64,000 nucleotides of DNA from Heterobasidion occidentale (taxonomy: Eukaryota > Basidiomycota > Agaricomycetes > Russulales > Bondarzewiaceae): NCBI GenBank assembly GCA_039111635.1, contig JBCAQO010000014.1, positions 124,001 to 188,000 on the forward strand, written 5' to 3'. The notes under the pieces were generated by a model. It had not been told where the DNA came from and did no database searches. It saw nothing but the letters and a program-made list of their open reading frames with translations. Shown in pieces: positions 31,680 through 43,915 of the stretch. Both the position numbers and the translations under genes were made by a program. Within the stretch, counting starts at the first letter, position 1, and each line of letters begins with the position of its first letter.

Positions 31680-32898
31680 CACATTGCAATGTTTGACCTC
31701 ATAATAGGCATTCAGTTGAGGGAGCAGGCGCACAATTCCCACTTGTTAAATGTGGTGGCAGGATCTTCATATATCTCGCAGTCTTTCCAGCATGGTTTTC
31801 CTAACAGATAACACATCTGGGACTAGTTGGCATACCTACGACGATGGACGCCTTGAAAATTTCTCTGCAACATCGCATTTCAACTTTCGAACCTCTTAAC
31901 CTCCCATCTATCTTTCCTTTGTTCACCTTCTCGGTCATATGCTCCTTTTATACTGCATCATTTTCTGTCCGATATCTACGGATGTGCCTCCTAGACATCT
32001 GTCGCGACTAGCAAAGTTATACGCAACATAACCCAAATACCCAACCTCGTCAGGTTGTGTTTTCGTTGCGATATCCAAATCCCAGGTTTCCTGCGTACCT
32101 GGGTGTGCTAGGTATGAAATTGTCGAATTGATTGGAGCTACTGGACAATCCTTGGTGGTCTCTGTTCTTTGGGCCAGGGACAGGGCTCTGTAGGTCTACG
32201 TAGGCAACTATATGCTGGATCAAAGTGAGAAGCCACTCTCCGCAGCAGATTCTGTTCTTCTGCCAACAAAAGGGTGTCTCCACTAAATCAACGTGTCGAC
32301 CAACTCATCATTTTACGGTTATTTTTCCAGACACGCGCTGCATAGGGAAAGGCCATTCTGTAGAAACAAAAGCACATGTATTACACACATATGCGAGCTT
32401 GAATATCCTTATGCACATAGGCCACTCAGGTCACCGGCAGCATGATCGCCGCGGTGGTCCAGCCTTCCAAAAAGTCTGTCACAGCTCAAGACATCCTAGA
32501 CACCTTGAATAGAGGGGATGAAGTCAGTTCAAGAGCGCATGGTAGGGGGCCTTGAAAGGCTCATTCAGTTGCATTTATAGGTTCTCAATGTCTTGACCCT
32601 TTATCCTCTTGGGTACGATACAAACTTTCAAGACAACTTGACAATGATAAGGTTTTTTGAATGGTCTAAGGGCACAGGCATTGATAACACCAATGGTGGC
32701 GGCGAGATGGCTATAGAGGCACCGGCGCATCATGGTTCAGCTCCCTATCTTCAGACTCAGCACGACACTGCAGATGGTGACGAGTTATCCGAAGTTACGA
32801 GCTTGGACAATGACTTTGTGCCCCAAAATGCAGAACTCAGGAATCTCTCCCGTCCGCAATTAAGGAATGGGAGATCTCGAGGTATCCGTACATCATAA
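31680..32898 (+). pseudogene. DUF6697-like paralogue (gene C), 3' half, disrupted
   Basis: Degenerate but colinear with gene A. Blocks, in shifting frames and with stops: QPRQVVFSLRYPNPRFPAYLG (A: RQVVFPQRVQNPGLPAYPG), LELLDN, VYVGNYMLDQSEKPLS, GKAIL with TAG for the tryptophan codon and after it, YTHMRA followed by TGA, KSVTAQDILDTLNRGDE, then an intron (about 32527-32579) and LNVLTLYPLGYDTNFQDNL and DFVPQNAEL, ending at TAA 32896-32898. The 5' half is not upstream: the LTR of element 3 abuts at 31679. A fragment matching exon 4 of gene A lies at 63506-63559 on the minus strand beyond the other end of element 3. The segment now lies inverted relative to its original orientation. Confidence 0.75.
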
Positions 32899-33032
32899 GG
32901 TGCTGCTTCACTCGACGGCATCGAAAGTTGTGTACGGCTTGATTTTTGTGTGCATTCATTCCGTAAGTTTTAAAAAGTCATGTTCTGCAATCGCATAGTC
33001 TCGGTTTCATGGCGCCTTAGAGCTGATGCTTT

Positions 33033-33614
33033 TGTTACGAACTGCTCGTTCAGTAACCCAAGAGTAACAGGTTCTTCCCTAGGTCGCACAGTGGACTGAG
33101 TGGGAGCGAAGTCTCGACTGTATCAGGCAACGATACAGGAGGGAATAATGATTGGTGCTAGGTTACACAGTGTGAGGACTGTGTAGGAACGAAGAGAATA
33201 GACTGAAGATCCTCAGCCTATTCTATTGGACTTATAAACTGTTAAGGGTATAGGGTTAGAGTCCATCTGCTTCTCCAGGTTTCCATCCTAGGATAGTTGT
33301 GGCCGCCGTATTTCTATCCGGCGCCTAATCTTGTACTTCTCTAGTCGCACTGATCCATCATGGTGCAACGAGGTGCTTACCCATAAGCCCTAAGCCCATG
33401 GCATGTGAATGCCTCATATTACTGTGTGAACCTCGTGAGCCTCATGTCCTCTCATATAGCCTCTACCGATGTCTTGAAGAACCACCGGTCTTGTCGGCTC
33501 CTAAGGACATGCCGAATACCTTGATGTGCGCCGTAGTGGAGCCGCCTAGCATGTGATGCTTGATCCATCGGTTAGACATTTCCGCGAAGGGCCCCGATCG
33601 GTCAAGTCATAACA
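33033..33614 (-). repeat. 3' LTR of element 2
   Basis: 582 bp, TGTTACGAAC at left and GTCATAACA at right, followed on the plus strand by the complement of the polypurine tract (TTACCCCCTTTCTAGG). Confidence 0.9.
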
Positions 33615-36270
33615 TTACCCCCTTTCTAGGTCCCAACTCCTGAGGGGCTACTCGCTTGAGCTTCATCGTCATTCCACGTACCATTGCTTTCTGGTCGTCA
33701 AATAGATTGGGATGCGTCTTCCCAATATTACTTCGTTTTCTGGGGCGAAGACTGACCTAGCGTCGTTTACAACGCCTATGAGTTTTTCCGTCTCCGTTGA
33801 GCTGTTTGATTTGAAGTTCGTGGTATTGGCATAACTCAATACCATGCCCCTTTCTCCCGGTTCTTCCTTCAACCGCAACGTTTTGTGTGAGTACACCTCT
33901 AGAGTCAATACAGCTACTACTCGACCAGAGCTCCCTGGTAGGTTTGATGAGCCAGTGTCATCTGGCGACGATGCAGAAAGGTGTCGTGCAAATGATTATA
34001 GGATGAAATAGAAACTCGTCTGTGGATGGTTGTGTGGTTTCGTTCTTCTTCAAAATGCCGAAGGCCATGCTTCAGTGTTTTCCAGGATAGATCTTCATCT
34101 CCTTGATCTCCGGTATCGAGGGGGACTCCAGGTGTGTGGGTTGATCGCTTTACTAAGGCTTAGGCCCACCACCTATCGAGGTGAACAGTCCTCGACTTGT
34201 CTTGAGTCCGGCAAGACCCCTTTGAAGATCCCTAACTCTGTCAGCCCCATACGGTGGCCCGTCCTGGTTAGAGATTGAGTGTTCGTCCAGAGTTTGTTTT
34301 TCACAAGGGAGCGAGCATGTAGCAGCGCTCCGCGTATTGAACACGAGGTAAGGACTTTGAAGAATAGACTTTGAACCCCATGGTCTCTTGAATAGACCAT
34401 GGTATCCACCTTGATGGTAATTATGCGGGGTCAGCATAAGGTATGTCCTGGTAGTTTTAACGTCGTGCCGGACGTCCGTAGTTTTACGTCTTTGCGGACG
34501 TCGGCTAGTTTATCCTTAAGTCGTTGCGGACTGAGGCTAGTTTATACATAAGTCGTTGCGGACTGCCCTGCTAGTTTATGCCAAGGTCGTTGCGGACCTA
34601 TCCATCTCCCAACGTAGGAGTACCTGTAAACAAGACAGCAGGTGTTTCTGCGCGCCGGAACATTCATCGGTGATGCGCATAGGGCCATAGACCAGTTCCT
34701 CCTTCTTGACAGGGTTCCCATTGAGGTAAGATGGTGACGGTTTATACTATATCAAACCGGATAACTTATAGAGTCGCGAGAATAGACGTGAAAGTCTATT
34801 TTGACACGACTCACATGGCCCTGTAGACAGAAGGGCAGCTCAGTTTATCGTCATGAAGGACGGCAACTAGTTTATAGTCATTGCGGACGTTCGCTATCGC
34901 CTGGCTTGAACCTCCCGAGCCTCGATAGATTTAATCCTCCAGGGTGAGGGTAGTTTAAGGTCATTTCGGACTAGTTATGGGACAATGAACTTGTCCCATA
35001 ACCACGTCTCCTATTGCTTGAAGGAGTAAGTAGTTTATCGTCATTGCGGACTATTGCAACTGGAAGTGGTAATTCCAGCTCCAATACGATCCCTAGGACG
35101 AGGGATAATAGTTTATCGTCATTGCGGACTAGATCAACATCGTGGTGTCAACAACGATGTCGATCGACATCTCCTCTGCTTGAAAGGAGTGGTAGTTTAA
35201 CGTCTTTGCGGACGCAGCAATGTCAAAACTATCTCATGTTGGACACTGCTCATGACCCTGTAATGAAAGGGTAGTCCCAGTTTAACGCCATGGAGGGCGC
35301 CTGTAGTTTATCGTCGTTGCGGACATTCGTAGTTTTACATCGTCGCGGATGATGGCAACTTGAGGCACGGTCCCAGTTGCCTCTTGACTGGCCCTTGAAG
35401 CGGAATCCTTGCTTCGGACTTCAAGGGTAGAATGGGCGCGCCATGGAGTAGTCGTGGTCTTGTCGTCGGAAGACCGACAACCCGCTCTATGTCCCCAAAC
35501 CCCTCGCACGGAATTGAACCGTGTCGACCCCATATTCTTTTACTGTAGGGCGTATGGAATATGGAAGCGCCTTGACCTAGTCGGCAGGGTTCTGCAACGG
35601 TGGAGGCCCTCACTTCCACCGTCTGCCAGAATACAACCACGCTCCGAGGGTCTTGGTAGCTTTAGCGTCGTTCCGGACGGTAACTAGTTTATCGTCATTG
35701 CGGACCAAGCCTTTCGTAGTTTTACATCGTTGCGGATGTGTTTTTCTCTGTTTTGGGTACTAATGGAGTGCGGCCATCAGTTCCTGCATCGCTGATAGGG
35801 TCCCCTAATGCGGAAACGACCCTGTAAAACTGGAGATCCAAAGTGGGACGTCCAGACACCTGTCAGACCTTGACAGCGAGGTTTATCCACCGTTCCCAGC
35901 GGCGGGTATGCAACACGATTTCCCACCAATATTCATGCATCATTCATGTACCAGTACCAAGGTTATGTTGTGAATCCTAAGGGCCTCCTAATGCAGAAAG
36001 GGCCCTGTAAAACTGGGGATCCAAGCGGGACGCCCGATTCGCTTGTCAGAATACCTCTTGACAACGAGAGTGTTGAATGCTTGTCCTTCTGCTTGAGACC
36101 GGAGGGCTGCAACGCGAAATGGTCAGGTACTTCCCCTGCCTTCTTATCTTTTCACAGTTTAACGTCATGCAGGACGTACGTTCCGGCGTCCTGTGCGTGA
36201 AACCAATACCTGTGGTGCGGAGGGTCCTTTCCTCTCCGTCACCTTGTTTGTCGACAAGGGGTTCCTCGAC
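33615..36270 (-). other. Structured non-coding 3' region of element 2
   Basis: Same hairpin units as element 1 on the minus strand (on the plus strand they read TAGTTTAWCGTCNTTGCGGAC). This copy carries all three palindromic cassettes between units, including a 12-bp perfect hairpin GTTATGGGACAA/TTGTCCCATAAC (34974-35002) and CTGGAA/TTCCAG (35060-35078). T-arm-like hairpin at 35507-35523; copy of the transcript-start decamer near 34360. Confidence 0.75.
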
Positions 36271-36278
36271 TCCCTCGT

Positions 36279-37650
36279 CTAGTATCCTCCGCCAATGTCT
36301 CCGTAGTCCCCATATCCTTCATCCGGCCTATAATAGGGGTCGGTGTCATCGTAATTGTCACCTTCGACCTCGTCCCAGGCGTCTAGTTCCGCTCGAGTCC
36401 AGGAAGTAGTTCGTTGAGTCGGGCGCTGGCGGATTGGAGTTCTTCTACCAATGTGTGGATGCGCTCCTTCAGCTCGTATCTCGAGGACGGTTTGGAGTCG
36501 GCGAATCTCTTGGTCTAGTTCTTCTAGGACTGCTTCGCCTGGGCTGAAGGGTTGCCCTTGTTCTCTGGCTCCCTCGTCCCTCATTCCTCCTGTACCTTGG
36601 AGGATGCTCCTCATTGCTGCCTCCTGCGTCCTGCCCGGTGGATTGTCCTGCGATATGGGAGGAAGGGCCTCTCGGTCCCTTCGTGCCTGTCGTTGGACCG
36701 TAGCCCAGACATATTCGGTCTGGTGGATGCGTCTCGACTACTTGTAGCCGGTATCGCTCTGCTAGCTTCGCTCCATGGTTGGACGCGGAATGGGTCAATC
36801 CGAACGGGATGGGCGTGGGAGGAGTGTCTTGTGTCGGTGCGCGAGATGAGGGCGGGTAGGAGCTCCAGATTGATGAAGGAGGAGAACTCATCCGGATGAA
36901 TGAGTAGGGCGTAAGCCCCATTATTTCCTCGGGCATACCAGGAGGCGGCCCTATGATCATCTGCATAGGCCAGAAGCCTGACCTGGTCGCTCGCGTCAGC
37001 GAGGCGTCGTGTATGTCGTTGCTCTCGCTTCCTGGTTGCCCTGCGAAGAAGTTAGCGAGCCTTTGTAAGGCTAACGCTGTGGCCATCTGAATTACCGCGG
37101 AGATGGTGGTGCGCTGGAGCAGTGCATCTCCTAGCCCTTCCAACTCTCCGGGGTGCAGATCTCGACTACTGGTAGGGGGCCCTCTGGTCCCGGCAGCTGA
37201 TGTACCAGCTGTTGCTGGTTCTTGTACACTTCTCTCAGCAACTGTAGGCGATGCCAGGTCCGCAGGGTTTCCTGGTCTTCTTTCGCCTCTTGTTTCCTGC
37301 CTCGTGTCTCCTTGAGCCAACGCTGCCGTCGATCGCGGAGGTGTTGACGGAGTAGGTCTTCCTTCTTCTTGACGTCTTTCATTGTGCTCGTCATGAGCTC
37401 CCTCAAACCGTGGTGAGGTTCGAGGACCCGTTCGACCTTCGATGGTGAGCGCGGTTTGGCGGACAATGATTGGTATGGGAATTCCTTCTGGAGTCGCTGG
37501 GCGGCTGCTTCGGCTAGGGCGTCCAGTGTCGGGGTTGGCCACGGCCAGAATGATGTCTGGCGAGGGGTTTCTTGAAGGAGAGGAGGTAGTCCCGTCATCT
37601 ATGAGCATGGCACGTCCAGGGGAGTAATCAAGGGAGGAGTGGTCGGACAT
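36279..37650 (-). CDS. ORF3 of element 2, downstream of pol, with overlapping open frames
   Basis: The main open frame (36469-37650, 393 codons) starts MSDHSSLDYSPGRAMLIDDG and includes ALLQRTTISAVIQMATALALQRLANFFAG. A second frame (37131-37598) is open across its first half and reads like a helical protein (LDALAEAAAQRLQKEF, LLRQHLRDRRQRWLKE, RTWHRLQLLREVYKNQQ), ending ESWKG-stop. A third segment (36279-36614) carries the coiled coil LEELDQEIRRLQTVLEI and an acidic tyrosine-rich tail (DPYYRPDEGYGDYGDI). It has no signal peptide, membrane segment or enzyme motif, so it is not an obvious envelope. Function unknown. Confidence 0.55.
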
Positions 37651-37697
37651 GTACTGGGGAGGATTCTTGCTTTGAAAGAGGGGGAATGTCTCCCTTT

Positions 37698-40600
37698 TTA
37701 TACCTTTCTAAAGCCTAATCGCCGCTGGTCGGGGCTTGTCTGGGTAGCTTTCGTGGAATTCACGAAGCGCCTCGTCGGCCGTATCTTTGAGGAGGGTAAA
37801 GGTTCCCAAGTGTTATCGGCCTCGGAGTATCCGACCCACTTGACAAGGTACTTGGTCCCTCGTCCCTGGCGTCTTGAATCTAGAATGGCCTCCACTTCGT
37901 AGTGCTCTTCTTCATTCAGGATCTCTGGGGCAGGTCTGGGGAAGTTCCTTCCATGGGCCTCTGTCTCATGATATTCCGTGAGTATGGAGGCATGAAATAC
38001 CGGGTGTATCCTCCACGTTTCGGGTATTTTCAGCCAATAAGCTAGAGGGCCGATTCTTTCGGTCACTGAAAAGGGGCCATAGCGTCTAGGTGCCAGCTTG
38101 AATTTCGGATGAGTCGTCCGAATATGGGTTCCTTCTAACCAAACTTGGGTTCCTACTTCCCACTGCGGAAGTTTCCTGTGTAGGTCCCGGTCCTTGGCGT
38201 GCTGCGCTGCTATTTGTAGGCTTGCGGCCGCATCTTCTTGGACTTCTTTGATTAGCCGCAAACGTTCAGTTACTGCGGGCACCTTGGTCTCCAGAGCTGA
38301 GTCGACCGAATACGGTGGATTGAACCCATAAAGGACTTCAAACGGCGACTTCCCAGTGGCGGAGTGTCTTCGGGTGTTGTGGGAGAATTCTGCAAAGGGG
38401 ATCAAGTCTACCCAGTTATCTTGATGGTAGTTGCAGAAAACTCGCAGGAATTGCTCGATCTCTTGGTTTACCCGTTCTGTTTCTCCGTTTGTTTGGGGGT
38501 GGTAAGCCGTGCTGAGGGCAGGGGTAATTCCCATTCCTTTCCATAGTTCCCTTGTGAACTTTGCCGCAAATTGAGGACCTCTGTCGGACACCACTTTGGT
38601 TGGTAAACCATACCGTTTGAACACATTGTCCTGGAAAAGCGTTGTGGTTTCTTCGGCCGTGATTGTCTTCTTGCACGGGGTTATGACTATTCCTTTTGAC
38701 AGACCCTGATCGACTACCACGTTGATCGAGTCGTAGCCTCTGCTTTCCGGGAGGTCTGTCACGAAGTCGGTGGAGATAAAGCGCCAAGGGACGTTTGTGG
38801 TTTCCAGCGGTTGGATCGGTGGATGGGTCCTATGGGGAAGGTTCTTGGTAGATTGGCAAACTGCACATCCATCCACATATGCGTGTACAAATTTGGTCAT
38901 GCTTGACCACCAGTAATGGCGTTGGACCAATTCTAAGGTCTTTGCTCGGCCCGGGTGTCCTGTAGCCATAGTGTCATGGTGCGTTTTGACAATCATTCGT
39001 CGAAGGAGGTCGTCCTTTGGGACACATATGTAACCGTCGCATCTTGTGATGCCCTCTTCATGTGTCCATTTTCCTAGGTCGCCCTTCATTGCGTTTGGAC
39101 CTTTTTCCAGCAGTTTCTTGAGGGCGACATCAACCAGCAAATCGTGTTCCGAGCGCGAGTGTCGAATAAGGGAGAGGATGTCCGAGGATACAAGTTCTGT
39201 TGCTTTGACGTGTATGCTTTCGCTTGGCTCTACTAGAGTTTCGCTGGACTCGGTGAAAAATCTGGACGGGAGTAGAGTCTGTGCCTTGTTATCAGATTCC
39301 ACCCCCTCACTAAGGTCTGGACGCCTGGACAGAGCATCGGCATGATTAGTAGTTCCGGCCTTGTAACTGAGCTGGAAGTCAAATCGGGACAAAAACAGAC
39401 TCCAGCGCGCTTGTCGCCTTGACAGGTCGCGCACCGTCTTAAAGTGTTCTAGGTTTTTATGGTCCGTCCAGACCTCAAAGGGATGTCGAGCGCCTTCGAG
39501 GTAGTGTTTCCAGTGTTCCAGTGCTTTGATGATGGCGAGGAGTTCGCGATCATGCACGTCGTAATTTCGTTCGGCCGGTGAGAACGATCCTGAGAGGTAT
39601 GCAACAGGGTGCCAGTCGCTATCAGGTCCTTCCTGTAAGAGGACTGCACCATATGCTGCGAGGGAAGCGTCGGTAACAAGCCGGTAAGGACGCATCGGGT
39701 CAGGGTACAACAGGACGGGTCGGCTGATGAAGGTTTTCTTCAGTCGATCAAACGCCTGTTGGCACTCCGTGGTCCAGTCCCATTTCACATCCTTCTTCGT
39801 GAGGTCATGCAGGGCCGAGCGATCAAAGAGAATTTATCAATGAATCGTCGGTAGAAGTTCCCTAAGCCTAAGAAAGAGCGGATGTCGCGAACTGTGCGTG
39901 GGATGGGCCATTCCTGGATAGCTTCAACCTTCGAGTCTTCCATAGCGACGTGGTCTTTTGAGATCGTGTACCCAAGGTAGTTCAGCTTCTCCTTGTGGAA
40001 CTTGCACTTCTCTGGTTTGAGGTAAAGATCGTTGTCACGCAGGATTTGGAGGACTCACCGAAGAATCACAATGTGTTCTGCTGTGGTCTTCGTGAAGATG
40101 AGGATGTCGTCCATATATACCGCTATTTTCCGAGCCAAGATGAGTTCCTGGAAGATCATGTTCATCATGGCTTGGAAGGTTCCCGGGGAGTTGCAGAGCC
40201 GAAAGAACATTACTGTAGGTTCAAAGAGCCCCAAGGGTGTGACGAAGGCCGCCTTGGACTCGTCTCCTTTCTTGATGCGCACGTTGTTATATCCCCACCG
40301 AACATCGAGCTTTGAGAACACCGTTGCGCCTTTAATGATATCCAATAGTTCTTGGATTAATGGCAGGGGGTGACGTCTCGAATAGTGTGTTCGTTAAGGT
40401 GACGATAGTCTTGTACCGGACGGAGCTTCCCATCTTTCTTGCTTACAAAAAAGAAAGAGGCCGCGCTATATGCTGTTGACCGACGTATTGTTCCTCTGGA
40501 AAGGTGCTCTTTGACGAACTTCCCTAACTCGTCATGCTTTTCCGGGCTCAGGGGAAACATCCGTGGGGCCTGGGGTACAAAAGACGGTTTGAGGTTTATC

Positions 40601-41530
40601 GCGTGGTCCCATATTGTATGTTGGGGAAGCCTCTGCGATCGTCGTTCGCTGAAGATGTCGAGGTAAGAATGATATTCTGTCGGCACCCAACCTTTCAAGT
40701 CGGTGGTGTCGATTTCTTCCTCCAGGTCTTCGTCAAAGCTTGCGAACCCCGAGGGTTCTGGAGCTACCTTCCTAATGACGGGTTCTCCTGCGCTATCCAT
40801 TGCGGAGGAGTCAAACGGTGTTTGCGCTTCTTCAGCGACTTTTCCTGAAGCTTCGCCCTGGGCTGCCTCTTGTTGGGCTTGCCGGCGTTCCTTCCTTTCG
40901 GCTACTTGCTCTTCGAGCCACTCCCGAGCCTTACGTTGTCGGGATTTGTGCTCGAGTAGTTCCATGAACCGAGTTTTCCATTCCTTCGTGGGTACTTGGC
41001 TCCATTGTTCTTTAGTCCAAGTCCACGAAGGTCCTACCGGTTCTGAGACAAGATGCGGTTTCGTCCGCTGAGGAACCTTGTCACCGCGTAGTTTCGCTAG
41101 CCATGCCTTCTTGGTAGGCTCTTCCCTTGCCTTGGTAAACCCATATGGTTGTTGGCAATCTCTGGGGCATCGATCAAAGCATACCTCACGGCGCCTCCAC
41201 CCGATGGAGGGGTCGTGGTATTTCAACCAATCCGTTCCTAGGAGCATGTCGTCTTTCCCTAGATTGGTGATGAACATCTGGACGCGTTCAGTGTGAGTTC
41301 TCCCTCGTCTATCCTTGACGGTGAGATTCGCGTCTAGGCCTCGTCGAATGAGGCCTGCTTTGTTGATGGTGTCATCGACGTTGCGAACGCGGATGGGGCG
41401 GTTTAAAGGATAGGTGGGGAGATTGTGCTTCCGTACCCACTCTTCGTTTACCAGGATCCCTTCGCATGCTGAGTCGATGGCGGCTCTGGCTCCAGCGCTT
41501 CTTCCTCAAGTTGTTAATCACACGTCAAGT
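37698..41530 (-). pseudogene. pol: Pol of element 2: protease, RT, RNase H, integrase, chromodomain
   Basis: In order on the minus strand: protease start (IDSACEG, about 41480), linker (40357-41277), RT with YMDDILIF and [13 protein letters not shown] (40055-40345), then a 696-codon frame (37698-39788) with RNase H (LVTDASLAAYGAVLLQ, NYDVHDRELLAI, WTDHKNLEH), integrase (HHDTMATGHPG...GCAVCQSTK zinc motif; D in STDFVTDLP, D in SDRGPQF, E in NGETERVNQE) and chromodomain (HYEVEAILDSRRQG, YLVKWVGYSEADNTWEP). Integrase keeps all zinc ligands and the DDE residues. RT is inactivated by a frameshift after RDVTPCH, a TGA after HIVILR and a deletion at about 39,830; the chromodomain tail has a one-base loss. 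Confidence 0.8.
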
Positions 41531-41636
41531 CGAATGGGGGTAATAATGTGACTGTTCATTGCTCCGATCCGAATATATGACGGGGAATCATACTCGAGTT
41601 TCCTTGACCCTCTCTCTTCGGCTGGTGAAGGAGAGG

Positions 41637-43298
41637 TCAGGAAAAATCCTCTGCCAGATCCACCAACATCTGCCTTTGCTCGGCCTTCCCTACTCCTTGG
41701 AAGAGCGCTCGGACGCCATTAATATCACTGATGGGTCTGTTGCTTCGTCGTCCGTTAGGCGGTACGTAGCGCTCTCCATCGCTCTGGCGTGATCCTCCCC
41801 TTCTCGCGGAAGGGTCCTCACGTTCCACCGAATTACCAGGTTGTGGTACCCGATGGTGGTGGCCATGAGAACTCCCCTCCTCCAATCCTCGATGTAGTCG
41901 CACATCGTTTCCCACCGGGGATTCTTGCTCGTCTTCATCCTCCATGTCTGCAGCGCGAGTTCGTCTACCTCCTCCACCCATCGGCTTGCGCGGATTTCCT
42001 CGAGACGGGGGAACGCCTCTACGAGGGGAACGACAGTCAGCTATCCCATGCCCTGGTTTTCCGCAATTGTAGCAGGAAAAGGGAGCAGGTCTCTTGCCAT
42101 CGTATACACGCTTATTCCGATTGGCGTCTCTTTTGCGAGAGGCATCAATATCCATGTCAACCACCTGGTTGTTCATTCTGCGAGGGGCGGTGGTAGAGTT
42201 ATAACGACGAGCTGGTTGGAGGTGGAAGCGGTTGAGGAAGTCGCTTCGGAATGAGGTGGAGTTGGCGAGGATCACCTTTTGAGCACTTCGGGCTCTCAAG
42301 CGTCCGTCTATTTCACAGGCAGTGTTAACCCAGTCTTGGATGGTGTCTTTCGGCGGAGTTTCTTTGTCATAGATCTTGTCCATGACTCTCGGATCGAGCC
42401 CCCTCTGGAAGTAAGGAACTTGTTCCCTGTCAGTGATGTCGGCGTCGGCGGCTATAAGGATGAATTGGTTTGAATATTCATCCACCGTCATCTTCCCCTG
42501 AGAGAAAGACATGAGGGCGCTTCGGGCCTTGTCCGTGAGGTTCGTTTCCTTGAACTGGAGTTTGAACTTGACAAGGAAGTCGTCCCAAGTCCCTACGGTC
42601 TTGGGGGGGGTCGCCCCTACTGTCTTCTTTAGGAAACTTTCCGCCCATACGCCGGCCGTCCCATATCTCATGCAAGAGAGAGTGAGAGAAACTTTGTCTG
42701 AATCCATCTTGTATCGGTCCGGTTCTGCTGTGAAAAGTAGGAGGCAATTCATAATGAATTTCTGCGATTGTGTTCGGTCTCCCTCGAAGTTATCAGGGAG
42801 CTTGAGCTTGCCCCTTCCCGGCGATACAAGTGCGGGGGGGTCTGTAGGATTTGACATAATATTTCGGGTGTTGATCGGTGTTTGAATATCCGAGGATTCG
42901 GACTCGGATGTTCCTTCTTCTTCCTCCGAGGTGTCCGGGATTTCCGGTTCGGGGTTCCTGTACTGGGGTGGTTCTACCCAGTCTTCTGCTGTTTCGTCCC
43001 AAGCCCACTCAGCTTCTGTTCCGTCTTCTCTTGTGAAGAAGTATCGTCCTTCTCGGTACGAGCAGTTATCAAAGTTCGGGGGTGCTGGTCGATTGGTGTC
43101 GGAGTAATACCAGCGGTTTTCTCTTTGATGGATAGGACAATTGTTCTGTCGAAGTTGGTTATGGGTTCGTCTAGTGCCTGTGGAAATCCTAGGCCTAGGT
43201 CTTGCTCCAGGGTGTGTGAAGTAACTCTCTTCGGTGGGGTCTATGCCACCGATGAGGGTTGTGAGACAGAGTGTGGCAGCAAGCAGAGTGTGGTGCAA
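41637..43298 (-). CDS. gag: Gag of element 2, long form
   Basis: 553 codons, the longest intact gag here. Residues 1-18 (MHHTLLAATLCLTTLIGG) are hydrophobic. Residues about 19-145 form an extension with RWYYSDTNRPAPPN, GRYFFTREDGTEAEWAWDE and an acidic EEEEGTSESESSD stretch, then the canonical gag begins MSNPTDPPALVSPGRGKL. Capsid-like helices follow, then the CCHC knuckle CYNCGKPGHGIADC and a basic tail ending LVDLAEDFS. Whether translation starts at 43298 or at the internal ATG is open; elements 1 and 3 keep the internal ATG but not the extension frame. Confidence 0.75.
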   Translation of the reverse strand: MHHTLLAATLCLTTLIGGIDPTEESYFTHPGARPRPRISTGTRRTHNQLRQNNCPIHQRENRWYYSDTNRPAPPNFDNCSYREGRYFFTREDGTEAEWAWDETAEDWVEPPQYRNPEPEIPDTSEEEEGTSESESSDIQTPINTRNIMSNPTDPPALVSPGRGKLKLPDNFEGDRTQSQKFIMNCLLLFTAEPDRYKMDSDKVSLTLSCMRYGTAGVWAESFLKKTVGATPPKTVGTWDDFLVKFKLQFKETNLTDKARSALMSFSQGKMTVDEYSNQFILIAADADITDREQVPYFQRGLDPRVMDKIYDKETPPKDTIQDWVNTACEIDGRLRARSAQKVILANSTSFRSDFLNRFHLQPARRYNSTTAPRRMNNQVVDMDIDASRKRDANRNKRVYDGKRPAPFSCYNCGKPGHGIADCRSPRRGVPPSRGNPRKPMGGGGRRTRAADMEDEDEQESPVGNDVRLHRGLEEGSSHGHHHRVPQPGNSVEREDPSARRGGSRQSDGERYVPPNGRRSNRPISDINGVRALFQGVGKAEQRQMLVDLAEDFS

Positions 43299-43326
43299 GG
43301 TAGGGGCAAAAGCGAGTCTATTCTAG

Positions 43327-43915
43327 TGTTACGAACTGCTCGTTCAGTAACCCAAGAGTAACAGGTTCTTCCTTAGGTCGCACAGTGGACTGAGTGGTGG
43401 ACGAAGTCTCGACTGTATCAGGCAATGATACAGGAGGGAATAATGATTGACTCTAAGTTACACAGTGTGGGGACTTGTGTAAGAACGAAGAGAATAGACT
43501 GAAGATCCTCAGCCTATTCTATGGGCCTTATATACTGTATGGGGTATAGGGTAAGAGTCCGTGTGCTTCTCCAGGTTTCCATCCTAGGAGAGCTGTGGCC
43601 GCCGTCTTTCTCATCCGGCGCCTACTCTTGTACTTCTCTAGTCGCACTGATCCATCATGGTGCGACGAGGTGCTTACCCGTAAGCCCTAAGCCCATGGCA
43701 TGTGAATGCCTCTCATATTACTGTGTGAACTTCGTGAGCCTCATGTCCCTCTCATATAGCCTTTACCGATGTCTTGAAGAACCATCGGTCTTGTCGGCTC
43801 CTAAGGACATGCCGAATACCTTGGTGTACGCTCCGTAGTGGAGCCGCCTAGCATGTGATGCTTGATCCATCGGTTAGACCGGCCCCGAAGGGCCCCGATC
43901 GGTCAAGTCATAACA
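43327..43915 (-). repeat. 5' LTR of element 2
   Basis: 589 bp, antisense on the plus strand. AGAATAGACT, complementary to the predicted transcript start, follows two bases inside the element. Confidence 0.9.

Larger units (their letters stand above)
33033..43915 (-). mobile_element. Element 2: family A chromovirus-type Ty3/Gypsy element, longest copy
   Basis: LTRs at 43327-43915 (5') and 33033-33614 (3') on the minus strand, polypurine tract next to the 3' LTR, gag, protease, RT, RNase H, integrase, chromodomain, ORF3 and the structured 3' region all present, total 10,883 bp. Pol is broken by a frameshift near 40,350, a TGA near 40,053 and a deletion near 39,830. Flanks are GCTTT (33028-33032) and CTTGA (43916-43920), mismatched with each other but complementary to the flanks of element 1. 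Confidence 0.85.
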
